This document shows positions 34,017-43,295 of a stretch of DNA of 64,000 nucleotides, piece by piece (position 1 is the stretch's first letter; every line of letters begins with the position of its first letter). The notes beneath the pieces were generated by a model. It saw only the letters and a program-made list of their open reading frames with translations, ran no database searches and was not told the DNA's origin. A program made the translations under genes and the position numbers. Origin of the DNA: Polyangiaceae bacterium. GTDB taxonomy: Bacteria > Myxococcota_A > Polyangia > Polyangiales > Polyangiaceae. The DNA lies in NCBI GenBank assembly GCA_022842465.1, contig JALHPN010000003.1:1-64000 (forward strand), read 5' to 3'.

Positions 34017-36737
34017 TCAGATCGTAGCATTCCGCCGCGAAGGCGACGACGTGAGCCCGAGGACACGGACGTAGTCGTCGATCATCCGGCTGACCTCGAA
34101 GCGCTCCTCGGCGCGGGCGCGTCCGGCCGCGCCCATCGCGATCCGGCGAGCTTCGTTCGACGCGAGCGCGACGAGCGCCTCGCCGAGCTCGCGCTCGCCG
34201 GCGCGCGGGACGACGAGCCCGGTGAGCTCGTGAACGATCTGCTCGCGTGCGCCCCCGACGTCGGTGGCGACGACGGCGAGGCCCTCGGCCATCGCCTCGA
34301 GCGACGCGTTCGGGCAGCCGCTCGGCTCCGAGATCATCGCGAAGAGGTCGAGCTCGCGGAGGAACGTCGTCGCGTGTTGCTCGCCCACGAAGGTGACGGG
34401 CAGGTCCCGCGCGAGGTCTTCGAGCATCGCGGCGTGGTCCTCCGCGCCGAGCTCTACCGGCCCGGCGATGCGGACGTCGAGCCGCGTCCGCAGCGACGGC
34501 TCGATCGCCACAGCATGGGCCACCGCGCGGACGAGCTGCTCGAGCTTCTTGTCGGGGCTGACGCGCGCGAGCGTCCCGACCACGACGCGCGCTGTACCCA
34601 CACGTCGCCGCCGCGACGTCGGCTCGGACATCGGGACGCCGTTGGGCACGACGTGCACCGGCACGCCGAGGACGTCCTCCGCGCGCGCGCGCTCGGCCTC
34701 GTACTTCACCACCGCGCCCCGGAGGAGCCGCCCGTACGTACGCGCGTCGCGCACGGGATGCCCGGCGCGAGGCGCCTCGAAGTACTTCGCGAGCGACGCG
34801 AAGCACATCTCGCCGGGGCTCACGTCCCAGACGGGGACCCCGGCGAGGAGCTCGGCGACGAGCACCTTGTGCTGCGCGATCACGTTCCAGAAGACGACCG
34901 CATCGGGGTCGAACGTGTCGACGAAGCGAGCGACCGCGTCCGCCGTCACGAGGGGATCGACCGCTCCGGCGCGCGGAGCGGCGAGGACGGGAACGCCGGC
35001 CGCGAGGAGCCGCTCGCGGCCGCGGGTCGGATGGGATGCCTGCTCCTGGATCACGACCGCGGCCGCACGGATCCGGCGCGCGTGGAGCCCGAGGAGGAGC
35101 CGCTGCGCGCTCGACTGCGCGCCGCCGGTCGCGAAATTGTTCGCGACGAGCACGAGCCCACCACGTCGCGCTCCCCCGCGGCGCGCTCCAGCGGCCCGCG
35201 CGAGGAGCATCGCCTGTCGTGCCGCCATGGCCGCGCTCCCGAAGGCAGGGGCGAGCCGCGCGGGCCTGGGCGCCTCTCGCGACGACGCCTCCGCGACGGC
35301 CTCCGCGAATCGTTCGGCGGGCGCGTCGACGGGCACCCGCCACACACCGGCATGCGCCGCGGCGATCTCCTCCGCGCCGCTCACGTCCGTCGTCACGAGC
35401 GGCTTCCGCGCGCGCATCGCCTCGAGCTGCACGAGGCTCAGCCCCTCGAAGGCGCTCGTCGAGACGACGACGTCCGCCGCGGCGAAGAACGCGGAAGGGT
35501 CCTCGCGGGTACCCGCCATCCGCACGCGCGACGAGACCCCGCTCGCGAGCGCCGAAGACTCGACCGCGGAGGCCACCGAGGTCGCGGCGGGGTCGCGGCT
35601 CACGGCTTCGCCGACGAGGACGACGTGAGCGTCGATGCCCCGCGCGACGAGGGCAGAGACGATGCTCGGGAGGAGCTCGAGCCTCTTCTGCGGGCGATGG
35701 TTCGCGATCGAGAGGAGGAGCAGCGCGTCGTCCGCGAGGCCGAGCTCTGCGCGGATCGCACGGCGCGCCTCGTCGGCCATCGCGAGGGCATGATCACCGA
35801 CGCCGTTCCATGCGATGCGCGTGCGGGACGCGAGCGGCGGGCTCGCCGCGCCAAAGCTCGCCGCGACACTCGTGCCGCAGGCGAGGACCATCGCGACGTC
35901 GGTCTCCCCGAGCGACGTGGTCTCCGGCGCCCAGCCCGGACGATCGTTGTGGAGCGTGAGGGCGACGGGCACGTCCGTCTCGCGCGCGAGGGCGCGGATC
36001 TCGCCCCCGGACACGAGGTGGACGTGCACGACGTCCGCCTCCTCGGCTTCGGCGAGCTCGGCGAGGCGCGCGATGCGGGCCGCGCGCGGCCCGCCCGCCG
36101 CCGCGAGGTCGACCGTCCCTTCGGGCGCGTCGAGCACGGAGCGCGAAGGACGATCGAGGACGGCGAGCGTCACGTGAGCGCCGGCCGCGCGGAGGCCCTC
36201 CACCAGAGAGACCACGACGCGCTCCGCACCGCCGCGGTGCAGCGTCGTCACGACCTCGATCACGCGCAGCGCGTCGTCGGCTTCGACGTCGAGAGCCGCG
36301 AACCGCACCGCGCGCGTCCCGGCGTCGTGCGCGAGCGCGAGGCACGCGGCGTCGAGAGAGGCGCGCGCGACCCGGTGACCCAGTCGATGAGGCTCGTCGA
36401 CGAAGACGCTGTCGATCCTCGGCAAAACCGCGGCGCGCGTGAGGTCTCCCGCCGCGAGCGCCGCGGCCCAGGCCGGGGCGACCTCGCCACGCACGAAGGT
36501 CGCCCCGAACGCGAGCAAGGTCCGCCCCGTCGCGCTCGCCGGTGGAGACCTCGGAGCACCGACGGGCCGCGCCCCCGCACGCAGGACCCACGCGGGTCCC
36601 CGAGCCTGCTCGAGGAACGGGGCGAGCTCGTCCTCCTGCAACACCGCTGCACGTAGCCCCCGGCGCGCGAGCGCGCGGCGCGTCCGCTCCGCGAGGAAGC
36701 GCGGCGCATCCGCCGCTCCGACGACGACGACCTCCAC
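34017..36737 (-). CDS. Double GT4-type glycosyltransferase
   Basis: This 906-residue protein starts at GTG 36737. It contains two consecutive GT-B modules. The first (about residues 155-520) has TLHRGGAERVVVSLVEGLRAAGAHV, SIANHRPQKRLELL and AFEGLSLVQLEAMRARKPLVTTDVSG. The second (about 540-900) has VANNFATGGAQSSAQRLLLGL, GTLARVSPDKKLEQLVRA and SEPSGCPNASLEAMAEGLAVVATDVGG. Both keep the E-x7-E-like donor-binding region. The N-terminal 150 residues are unassigned. Two transferases in one chain could add two sugars in sequence. It follows the SUMF1 gene after 1 bp, so coupling is likely. Confidence 0.88.
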   Translation of the reverse strand: MEVVVVGAADAPRFLAERTRRALARRGLRAAVLQEDELAPFLEQARGPAWVLRAGARPVGAPRSPPASATGRTLLAFGATFVRGEVAPAWAAALAAGDLTRAAVLPRIDSVFVDEPHRLGHRVARASLDAACLALAHDAGTRAVRFAALDVEADDALRVIEVVTTLHRGGAERVVVSLVEGLRAAGAHVTLAVLDRPSRSVLDAPEGTVDLAAAGGPRAARIARLAELAEAEEADVVHVHLVSGGEIRALARETDVPVALTLHNDRPGWAPETTSLGETDVAMVLACGTSVAASFGAASPPLASRTRIAWNGVGDHALAMADEARRAIRAELGLADDALLLLSIANHRPQKRLELLPSIVSALVARGIDAHVVLVGEAVSRDPAATSVASAVESSALASGVSSRVRMAGTREDPSAFFAAADVVVSTSAFEGLSLVQLEAMRARKPLVTTDVSGAEEIAAAHAGVWRVPVDAPAERFAEAVAEASSREAPRPARLAPAFGSAAMAARQAMLLARAAGARRGGARRGGLVLVANNFATGGAQSSAQRLLLGLHARRIRAAAVVIQEQASHPTRGRERLLAAGVPVLAAPRAGAVDPLVTADAVARFVDTFDPDAVVFWNVIAQHKVLVAELLAGVPVWDVSPGEMCFASLAKYFEAPRAGHPVRDARTYGRLLRGAVVKYEAERARAEDVLGVPVHVVPNGVPMSEPTSRRRRVGTARVVVGTLARVSPDKKLEQLVRAVAHAVAIEPSLRTRLDVRIAGPVELGAEDHAAMLEDLARDLPVTFVGEQHATTFLRELDLFAMISEPSGCPNASLEAMAEGLAVVATDVGGAREQIVHELTGLVVPRAGERELGEALVALASNEARRIAMGAAGRARAEERFEVSRMIDDYVRVLGLTSSPSRRNATI

Positions 36738-36738
36738 C

Positions 36739-38358
36739 TCAGTACGCGCGCGGCGTCCCGAGGAACGGCTCGGGCTCGCTCGCAGAGGAGGTGGACGACG
36801 TCCACGTCGACGGTTCGTCCGGAGCCTGGATCGTCGTGCTCTCGGAGATCGACGGCGTGGTGAAGACCTGCTGGACGATGACCGCCGTGGCCGCCTGCTC
36901 CTCCGTGGCGGCGTGAGGCGGCGGCGCCGCGCGAGGCGAAGCCACGGACGCGGCCGGAGGGCTCGCCGCGCGCGTCTCGGGCTGGCGGTACCCGCTCGCG
37001 ACGACGGGCGCGACCTCGAGGATGCGGATCCCGCTCGGCCGCCCGCCCGTGTAGACGAAGCTCTCCTCCGTCCCGTCGAGCGGCACCACGTCGGAGACGA
37101 CGGTGCCGTTCACGACGCACTCGTACCTCACGCGTGTGCCGCGCGAGCTCGCGGGTCCCCTCACGTAGAACCCGTCGTCTGCCGGGCGCGTCTCGAACCC
37201 GCTCATGCCCGCGGCCTGGCCGCGCCGCCGCGCGAGGAGCCACGCGATCACGGCGCCGGCCGCGGCCGCGGGCGCGAGGAGGAGCGACCATCCGAACCCG
37301 TCGGCGCTCGGGGTCACGCCCATCCCTGCGTTAGAGGCGTCCTTCGCGCTTCCCCCGTCGCCGTCGTCTGCCGGACCGAGGCCGGTCGACGCGCTCCCGA
37401 GCGGGAGGGGCGCCGCCGTGGCGAAGCCCGACACGCCGGACCCTCCGAGCATGCCCGGACCGAGGCTCTCTTCGTCGGAGACCACGAGGCGGAATCCGTT
37501 CTCCGCGCTCCGCGTCCCGGGCGTCGCGCGGTAGCGAGCGGCGCTCCTGCCGCGCTTCGGATCTCGATTCCACGATCCGCCGCGCAGGACTCGGCGCTCG
37601 GGCTCGCCGGCGACGCCGCTCGTCTGCTCCGGGTCCACCGCGGGTCCCTTCCCGTACGGCGCATGGACGTCGCGGCACCACTCGTAGACGTTGCCGGACA
37701 TGTCGAAGAGTCCGAACGGATTCGCCGGCCGCTCCCCGCGCGGATGTGTCCCCGCCCCGTGCTGTTTGAACCAGCCGGCCGCGAGGGCGTCTTGCTCCGT
37801 GGCGCCGGCGTACCAGGGCGTCGTCGTCCCGCCGCGCGCGGCGTACTCCCACTCGGCCTCGGTCGGCAGGCGGACGCGACGCCCCGTCTTCCGCGTCGCC
37901 CACGCCGCGAACGCGTTCGCGTCCCCCCACGTCACGAGGACGACGGGATGGTCGTCGTTCTGCGGGAAGCCGGGCGTTCGCCAGGTGAAGTCCTTCTTCT
38001 GGACGAGCGCCTTGCCGTCCCATCCGTACCCGCCGCTCGCGCCGCGCTCCGCCTCGGTGAGGTAGCGCGCGTCTGCGACGAAGGCCGCGAACTCTCCGCG
38101 CGACACGAGGTCCCGCGCGATCCAGAAGTCGTGCGTGATGGAGACCGGTCGCGGTGCCTCGTCCGTCTCGCGGCCGGCCTCTGCCGCGGGCGAGCCCTGG
38201 GTGAGCCTGCCCTTCGGGATGCGCAGGAAGACATGCTGCGTCGCCCCGTAGTCGAGCGTCAGCTCCCGCTTGTCCTGACCGCGGGCCTCGACGGCGACGA
38301 GCGCGAGACCGCTCCCGAGCACGAAGGCGAGGGTCCTGGGCGTGGGCGCATACCTCAC
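36739..38358 (-). CDS. SUMF1/FGE-sulfatase domain protein, membrane-anchored
   Basis: This 539-residue protein starts at GTG 38358 with a signal peptide (LAFVLGSGLALVAVEARG). Residues 30-260 are a formylglycine-generating-enzyme-like domain: GSPAAEAGRETDEAPRPVSI, HPVVLVTWGDANAFAAWA, RLPTEAEWEYAARGG, FGLFDMSGNVYEWCRDV, RVLRGGSWNRD, NGFRLV. The paired catalytic cysteines of true FGE are not evident, so it is more likely a binding or oxidoreductase-like member. A membrane helix near residue 380 (LLLAPAAAAGAVIAWLLA) is followed by a small beta domain and a Pro/Ser/Thr-rich tail. It is placed upstream of the double glycosyltransferase. Confidence 0.85.
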   Translation of the reverse strand: MRYAPTPRTLAFVLGSGLALVAVEARGQDKRELTLDYGATQHVFLRIPKGRLTQGSPAAEAGRETDEAPRPVSITHDFWIARDLVSRGEFAAFVADARYLTEAERGASGGYGWDGKALVQKKDFTWRTPGFPQNDDHPVVLVTWGDANAFAAWATRKTGRRVRLPTEAEWEYAARGGTTTPWYAGATEQDALAAGWFKQHGAGTHPRGERPANPFGLFDMSGNVYEWCRDVHAPYGKGPAVDPEQTSGVAGEPERRVLRGGSWNRDPKRGRSAARYRATPGTRSAENGFRLVVSDEESLGPGMLGGSGVSGFATAAPLPLGSASTGLGPADDGDGGSAKDASNAGMGVTPSADGFGWSLLLAPAAAAGAVIAWLLARRRGQAAGMSGFETRPADDGFYVRGPASSRGTRVRYECVVNGTVVSDVVPLDGTEESFVYTGGRPSGIRILEVAPVVASGYRQPETRAASPPAASVASPRAAPPPHAATEEQAATAVIVQQVFTTPSISESTTIQAPDEPSTWTSSTSSASEPEPFLGTPRAY

Positions 38359-38372
38359 GCCCGCTGTATACC

Positions 38373-39209
38373 TCAGGTGCCTTCGAGGACCCCCGTGATC
38401 GACGTCGTCGTCGCGTCTTCGGCGACCGGGCGTGCGCTCGCCTCGAGCCACGAGAACGTGTCCTCGAAGACGCGCTCGCCGTCCGACATCATCCCGTGCG
38501 TGCAGCCCGGCATCTCGAAGTAGCTCGAAGGCACCTTCGCCCTCGCGATGCGAGCGCTGGCCTCCCTCATCTTTCCGGGGACGTCGCGCTGGCACGACAT
38601 CGTCGCCACGGCGCACGTCCGCGCGAAGCTCACCGCGGACGGCTCGGTCGGCGCGCCGATGAGGACGACGCGCGAGTACCTGCGCGGGTGTCGCGCCGCG
38701 AGCTGCTCACCGAGCGCCGCGCCTTGCGAGTAGCCGACGAGGACGATGCCTTCACGCGGGATGTCGGTGTGCCCGGCCGCCGCGAGGGCGGCCTCGATCC
38801 GGGCATGGAGCTTCGCCTGGTCCCACGAGAACGAGCGGTAGTCCTTCGCATCGCCGCACGGCACGTCGCCGTCGATCCCGACGACGCCTCCGTGCGCATG
38901 GGCCGCGCCCTGGAACGCCTGGACGTAGCCGAGGACGTTCGAGCAGATCCCCGGGAGGAACACGATGCGCGGCGGAGCCCCGGTCTTGCCGTTCACGACG
39001 ACGGCCGGGAGATCGCCGGGCACCCGGACGCGCTCGACGCGGAGCGGCGGAGCGGGAGCCTCGGGAGGGCCCGCGTCGACGCCCGCGGGAGCAGCGCGGG
39101 ACGGCTCGGCGGACGCGGAGTCGCGCGCCGCGGGCTCGCGACGCGCACATCCGGTAGCGAGGGCGAGGACGAGGACGACGAGGGGTCGCGCGAGCATCAC
39201 GGATGTCAT
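38373..39209 (-). CDS. Alpha/beta-hydrolase lipoprotein
   Basis: This 278-residue protein starts at ATG 39209, with signal peptide and lipobox ALATGC. An alpha/beta-hydrolase core is visible: PPRIVFLPGICSN (oxyanion region), the nucleophile elbow VGYSQGAALGEQLA with Ser, and a C-terminal His in MPGCTHGMMSDGE. The substrate is unknown. It is 14 bp upstream of the SUMF1 gene on the same strand. Confidence 0.83.
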   Translation of the reverse strand: MTSVMLARPLVVLVLALATGCARREPAARDSASAEPSRAAPAGVDAGPPEAPAPPLRVERVRVPGDLPAVVVNGKTGAPPRIVFLPGICSNVLGYVQAFQGAAHAHGGVVGIDGDVPCGDAKDYRSFSWDQAKLHARIEAALAAAGHTDIPREGIVLVGYSQGAALGEQLAARHPRRYSRVVLIGAPTEPSAVSFARTCAVATMSCQRDVPGKMREASARIARAKVPSSYFEMPGCTHGMMSDGERVFEDTFSWLEASARPVAEDATTTSITGVLEGT

Positions 39210-39241
39210 CGCGCGAGCCCGCGAGGATGTGACGGCGAACG

Positions 39242-40246
39242 TCAGAATCCTGCGAAGAACGCCCAGGTGGCCTTCGCCGCCTCGCTCCAGACGGTGTGAC
39301 CGAGGCCGTCGACGGAGCACATCGTCACCGGCGTCGTCGCCGGACAGCCCTGCCATCGCTCGCAGCCGAGGGCGCCGAGGAGCCCGCCGGCGGGGACGCG
39401 CGCGGTCCCGCAGCCGTTCACGGTCGACCAGTACGTCGCGGTGTAGCTGCCGCTCTCCCAGGACACGACGCCGTCCTCCTCGCCGTGCACGACGAGCGCG
39501 GCGACGCCGCTCGTCTGGCCCGCGCAACGGGTGAAGCCGGTCCCCTCCCAGGTCGAGGCGGCCGGATCCCGGGGCTCGGAGGGCGCTCCCCCGCCGTGCG
39601 AGGCGATCGCGCGGAAGAGAGCCGGCCGACGGCACGCCATCTGGTTCGCCATGAACGCGCCGCTCGAGAAGCCCGTCGCGAAGACGCGCGCCGGGTCGAT
39701 GGACCATCGTGCGGCCAGCGAGGCGATCAACGCCTCGAGGAAGGCGACGTCCACGTCCGTGTCCGCGGGCGCGTAGAGATCCCAGGTGTGGTTCCGTCCG
39801 CTGGGGTAGACGACGATCGCGCTCGCTCCCGACGCCTCCTCCACCGGGAAGCCGGCGCGCATGGAGGCTCCGTCTCCGCCGTCACCGTGCATCGCGACGA
39901 CGAGCGGGTAGCGACGTGCGGCATCGTAGTCGCGCGGCAGGACGAGCACGTACGAGCGTGCGAGGCCGCTCACCGTGATCGCTTCGTCCGTCACGGTGAA
40001 CGTGGGCGGCGGCGACTCTGCGTCCGGCAGAGCCGCCCCGGTGTCGTGAGCCGCGGGTGCGGGCGGGGGGCGCGCCGACGACGATGACGGCGGCGCGTCC
40101 AGGGCGCCCGGGGACGATCCTTGGTCTGCCGCCGGCCCGGCGCCCGGGCGGACCTCGTCGCCCGTGTCGCTGCCGCAGGCGACCGACGCGAGGAGCGCCG
40201 CGCACGAAGCCAGCGCAGCGAGGACATCACGGACACGATGCGTCAT
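39242..40246 (-). CDS. PHB-depolymerase/feruloyl-esterase-like lipoprotein
   Basis: This 334-residue protein starts at ATG 40246, with lipobox ASVAC, a Ser/Pro-rich linker and a hydrolase domain of the LpqC/PHB depolymerase type: SYVLVLPRDYDAARRYPLVVAMHGDGGDG, nucleophile motif GFSSGAFMANQMACRRP, LVVHGEEDGVVSWESG, and GLGHTVW carrying the catalytic His. It probably hydrolyses polyester or aryl-ester substrates outside the cytoplasm. It is the first gene of the minus-strand run 40246-33424. Confidence 0.85.
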   Translation of the reverse strand: MTHRVRDVLAALASCAALLASVACGSDTGDEVRPGAGPAADQGSSPGALDAPPSSSSARPPPAPAAHDTGAALPDAESPPPTFTVTDEAITVSGLARSYVLVLPRDYDAARRYPLVVAMHGDGGDGASMRAGFPVEEASGASAIVVYPSGRNHTWDLYAPADTDVDVAFLEALIASLAARWSIDPARVFATGFSSGAFMANQMACRRPALFRAIASHGGGAPSEPRDPAASTWEGTGFTRCAGQTSGVAALVVHGEEDGVVSWESGSYTATYWSTVNGCGTARVPAGGLLGALGCERWQGCPATTPVTMCSVDGLGHTVWSEAAKATWAFFAGF

Positions 40247-40311
40247 GCCGAAGGCAGAAGCACGGCCCGGGCCGGTTGCCGGTGCCAGGTGTCGCGGCTA
40301 TACCGCCCGCG

Positions 40312-41526
40312 ATGTCGCACCGCCTCCTCGGTTCCGCGGCGCTCGCCGTGATGGTCCTCGCCGGACCCTCCGCGTTCGTCCTCGCGTCGTGCTCGGACGA
40401 TCCCGCCGCCGAGGGTGAGGGCCCCGACGCCGGCGAGGACGCGCGGAAGCGAGATCGCTCGCTCGAAGAGGAGGAGGAGGAGACGAAGGACGCCGGCCCC
40501 GACGTCGTCGTCCCGCCTGTGATCCTCCCGACATGTGTCGGAGGGTCGATCCCGCTCGACGTCACGGGCGTACGCGCCTTCGTGAACATCCAGATGAGCG
40601 CCGTGGACGGCGGCTACGCGACGCGCGGCGACTTCGTCGTCGACTTCGGCACCATCAGCTCGACCGTGGATCTCGCGCACGGCTTCGGCGACGCCGGCGC
40701 GCCGGCGCCGTCGACGTGCGGAGCCGACGCCGGCAACGGTGAGCTCGGCGTCTGGTGCGAGTTCTCGGGCTTCGATTTCTTCGGCGACTGGGGCAAGGTC
40801 ACGCTCACGACGGCGGACCACTCCGTCCTCGCCGGTCTCAAGAAGCAGGCGGGCATCCTCGGCACCGATTTCCTCGCCTTGAACCCGTTCACGCTCGATT
40901 TCCGGCAGGGACGCATCCACCGGAGCACGGCGGGCGCGTTCTGCAGCGACGCGCAGCTCCTCGCCGCCGGCCTGCGCCCCCTGCCCTCCCAGGGCTTCTT
41001 CGCCTCGGATCTCTCGAAACTCCGGCCCCTCTCCGAGGTGCTCACCGATCCCGACGCCGGCACGGCGAACATCACGGTGCCGAACGTCCCGACCGTTCCG
41101 ATCACGATCGCGGGTGAGCCCGCGCTCGCGCAGCTCGACACGGGGTACGAGGATCGCATCGTGCGCAACTCGATCAACGTCAACGAGGCCCTGCTCGCGC
41201 GGCTCGTCCAGCAGAACAAGGTGACCCGCGCGGCGACGCTCGATCTGTTCGCCACGACCTGCGTGCCCGGTCTCAACGAGAAGCTCACCGGGTACATCGT
41301 GCAAGACGGGCACGACCTCGAGTTCGTCGGCGAGGGCGGCGCCGCCGCCCGGCGCGCGAAGGTCGAGGCCGTCTACCTGAAGAGTCGGAGCGCCGAGACG
41401 TTCAAGTGCGGCGGCGTCTCCACCTGGACGGTCCCCGCGGCTCAGGTGGGCGCGTCCTTCTTCATCGATGCGCAGGCGCTCGTCGTCGATCCGGCGTCGT
41501 CCAGGGTCTGGATTCCGAAGAACTGA
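40312..41526 (+). CDS. Aspartic-protease-like lipoprotein
   Basis: This 404-residue protein starts at ATG 40312, with lipobox FVLASC, then an acidic low-complexity linker (RSLEEEEEETKD). The remainder carries features of a pepsin/retropepsin-like fold: FVVDFGTISSTVDL, GILGTDFLALNPFTLDF (the LGxDFL motif) and a second-site LDTGYEDRIV. The first site reads DFG instead of DTG, so activity is uncertain. The family is inferred by eye from these three motifs. It is divergent from the esterase gene with 65 bp between starts. Confidence 0.68.
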   Translation: MSHRLLGSAALAVMVLAGPSAFVLASCSDDPAAEGEGPDAGEDARKRDRSLEEEEEETKDAGPDVVVPPVILPTCVGGSIPLDVTGVRAFVNIQMSAVDGGYATRGDFVVDFGTISSTVDLAHGFGDAGAPAPSTCGADAGNGELGVWCEFSGFDFFGDWGKVTLTTADHSVLAGLKKQAGILGTDFLALNPFTLDFRQGRIHRSTAGAFCSDAQLLAAGLRPLPSQGFFASDLSKLRPLSEVLTDPDAGTANITVPNVPTVPITIAGEPALAQLDTGYEDRIVRNSINVNEALLARLVQQNKVTRAATLDLFATTCVPGLNEKLTGYIVQDGHDLEFVGEGGAAARRAKVEAVYLKSRSAETFKCGGVSTWTVPAAQVGASFFIDAQALVVDPASSRVWIPKN

Positions 41527-41561
41527 CGTCGCGCACGGCGGTTGCACGTTCCCCGAGGCTC

Positions 41562-42608
41562 ATGACCCTCGCGTCGCTGCACGTCCCGGTGAGCGCGCCC
41601 CCGATCACGACCGAGGTCGTGACCGAGTCGGCGGCGCTGGAAGAGCTCACCGAGGCATGGACCCGCCTCCACGCAGCCTCGCCCGCGGCGACGCCGTTCC
41701 AGTCGCCCGGGTGGCTCGTCCCCTGGACGCGCGCGTTCGTCCGCGGCCCGGTCGAGGTCGTCCTCGTCCGGGAGGGCGCCGAGCTCGTCGGTATCCTGCC
41801 GCTCTATCGCGACGACGTCGCGCACGAGCGGCGCCTCCGCCTCCTCGGCGCGGGGTGCTCGCACTACCTCGACGGCATCTTCCGCGGGAGCGAGGCCGAG
41901 GCGTCCCGCCACGTGCGCGCGGCGTTCCGCACGCTCGTCGAGCGCGGCGACTGGGACGTCTGTCAGCTCGAGCAGCTGCGTGAGGAGGCGGTCCTGCGGG
42001 CCGTCCCTCTCCTCGGCGCGTCGACGAGCCGGGTTCGTCTCGGCGTGGAGACCCTCGTCGGCACGCCGGGGGCCATCGCCTGCCCGCACCTCTCCGCGTC
42101 CTCTGGGCTTCCGGAGAAGCAGGCGCTCAGGCTGAGGAAGGCGCGCCGGCGAGCCGATCGCGGGGGGCTGCTCGTCCTCGACGTCACGACGCACGAGGAG
42201 GACGCGGAGGCCGCCCTCGCGACCTTCGAGGCGCTCCGCGCGAAGAGCGAGGGGACGAAGCAGGCGACCGTCGTCGATCCCGCGCTCCGCGCGTTCCTCG
42301 CGACGGCCGTCGCAGAGCTCGCGCGCGCGGGTCTCCTCCGGATCTACGTCCTCCGCCACGGCGAGGCGCCGATCGCCTCGCTCGTCGCGCTCGGGGGACG
42401 GAGCTCGCTCCATGTGCTCGGACGCGCGGTCGATCCGGCCGCAGCCGATCTGGAGCCCGAGCTCTTGCTCGTCGGTGCGGTGATGGAGGACGCGCGGGCG
42501 ACCGGCCGCGACTGCGTCGACGTCGGGCGCGAGCGGCCCTCGGTCGCCGCGGAGTGGGGAGCCGTCCCCAACGTGACCGTCGAGCGCCGCGTGCGCATCG
42601 TCACCTGA
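41562..42608 (+). CDS. CelD/FemAB-type GNAT acetyltransferase
   Basis: This 348-residue protein starts at ATG 41562. The layout, with N-terminal TPFQSPGWLVPWTRAFV, EVVLVREGAELVGILPLY, a central LPEKQALRLRKARRRADRGG, and C-terminal LRIYVLRHGEAPIASLVALGGRSSLHVLGRAVDP, matches the BcsL/CelD GNAT family (acetyltransferase_6 type) linked to exopolysaccharide and peptidoglycan modification. The substrate is unknown. Confidence 0.85.
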   Translation: MTLASLHVPVSAPPITTEVVTESAALEELTEAWTRLHAASPAATPFQSPGWLVPWTRAFVRGPVEVVLVREGAELVGILPLYRDDVAHERRLRLLGAGCSHYLDGIFRGSEAEASRHVRAAFRTLVERGDWDVCQLEQLREEAVLRAVPLLGASTSRVRLGVETLVGTPGAIACPHLSASSGLPEKQALRLRKARRRADRGGLLVLDVTTHEEDAEAALATFEALRAKSEGTKQATVVDPALRAFLATAVAELARAGLLRIYVLRHGEAPIASLVALGGRSSLHVLGRAVDPAAADLEPELLLVGAVMEDARATGRDCVDVGRERPSVAAEWGAVPNVTVERRVRIVT

Positions 42609-42714
42609 TCAGCCCGCGACCGCGGGGGGACGGCCCGAGCGAGGGCGCATCGGCGCTTCCTCGAGGTCGAACAGTCCTCTCGCTTCGCGCCGAGGGATCA
42701 CGCAAGCTCGAGGC

Positions 42715-43284
42715 GTGAGCCTCGGCCCCCTCCTCCTCGTCACCACGCTGCGGATGCAGGCGGCGGCCGAGGCGCCGGACGTCGTCGTCCCCGCCGTCCA
42801 CGGGCTCGCGCTGATGACGGTGATGCGAGCGGTGGAGACGGTGATCTGGCCGGAGCCGTTCGCGAGGCCCGAGCTCTTCGCCGAGAGCTGGAAGCGCGCG
42901 TTCACGGAGCCGCCTCTCTTCGACCGACGCCAGCCGTTCATGCGGTGGGACGGCGACCCGCTCCTCGTGAACGCGGGAGGGCACGCGCTCTTCGGCAGCG
43001 AGCTCTACATGCGCGCGCGCACGTGCCGGTTCCCCTGGGGCGGCGCCCTCGCGTTCGCGGCAGCGACCTCGGCGCTCTGGGAGTACGGGTTCGAGGCGAA
43101 CGGCGTGCGACCGTCCGCGCTCGACCTCGTCTACACGCCGGTCTCGGGGCTCCTCCTCGGGGAGGCGCGCTTCCAGCTGTGGCGCCTCGCGGGCGGGATC
43201 GGCTCGCGGACGTGGCGGAGCGTCACGCGCGCGGTGCTCGATCCGCTCGGCGAGACGGAGCGCGCCTTCGGATCACGCTGCTGA
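42715..43284 (+). CDS. DUF3943-like membrane-associated protein
   Basis: This 189-residue protein starts at GTG 42715. The segment MRWDGDPLLVNAGGHALFGSELYMRARTCRFPWGGALAFAAATSALWEYGFEANGVRPSALDLVYTPV resembles DUF3943, which occurs in outer-membrane-associated proteins with conserved NxxGH and WEY motifs. It has an atypical N-terminus without a clear signal peptide, so the true start may differ. The function is unknown. Confidence 0.7.
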   Translation: MSLGPLLLVTTLRMQAAAEAPDVVVPAVHGLALMTVMRAVETVIWPEPFARPELFAESWKRAFTEPPLFDRRQPFMRWDGDPLLVNAGGHALFGSELYMRARTCRFPWGGALAFAAATSALWEYGFEANGVRPSALDLVYTPVSGLLLGEARFQLWRLAGGIGSRTWRSVTRAVLDPLGETERAFGSRC

Positions 43285-43295
43285 GCGGCGCGGAG

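Noticed and set aside
33966-36656. 896-residue plus-strand ORF
   Set aside because: It is antisense to the double glycosyltransferase, which has all GT4 motifs. The composition is shadow-like.
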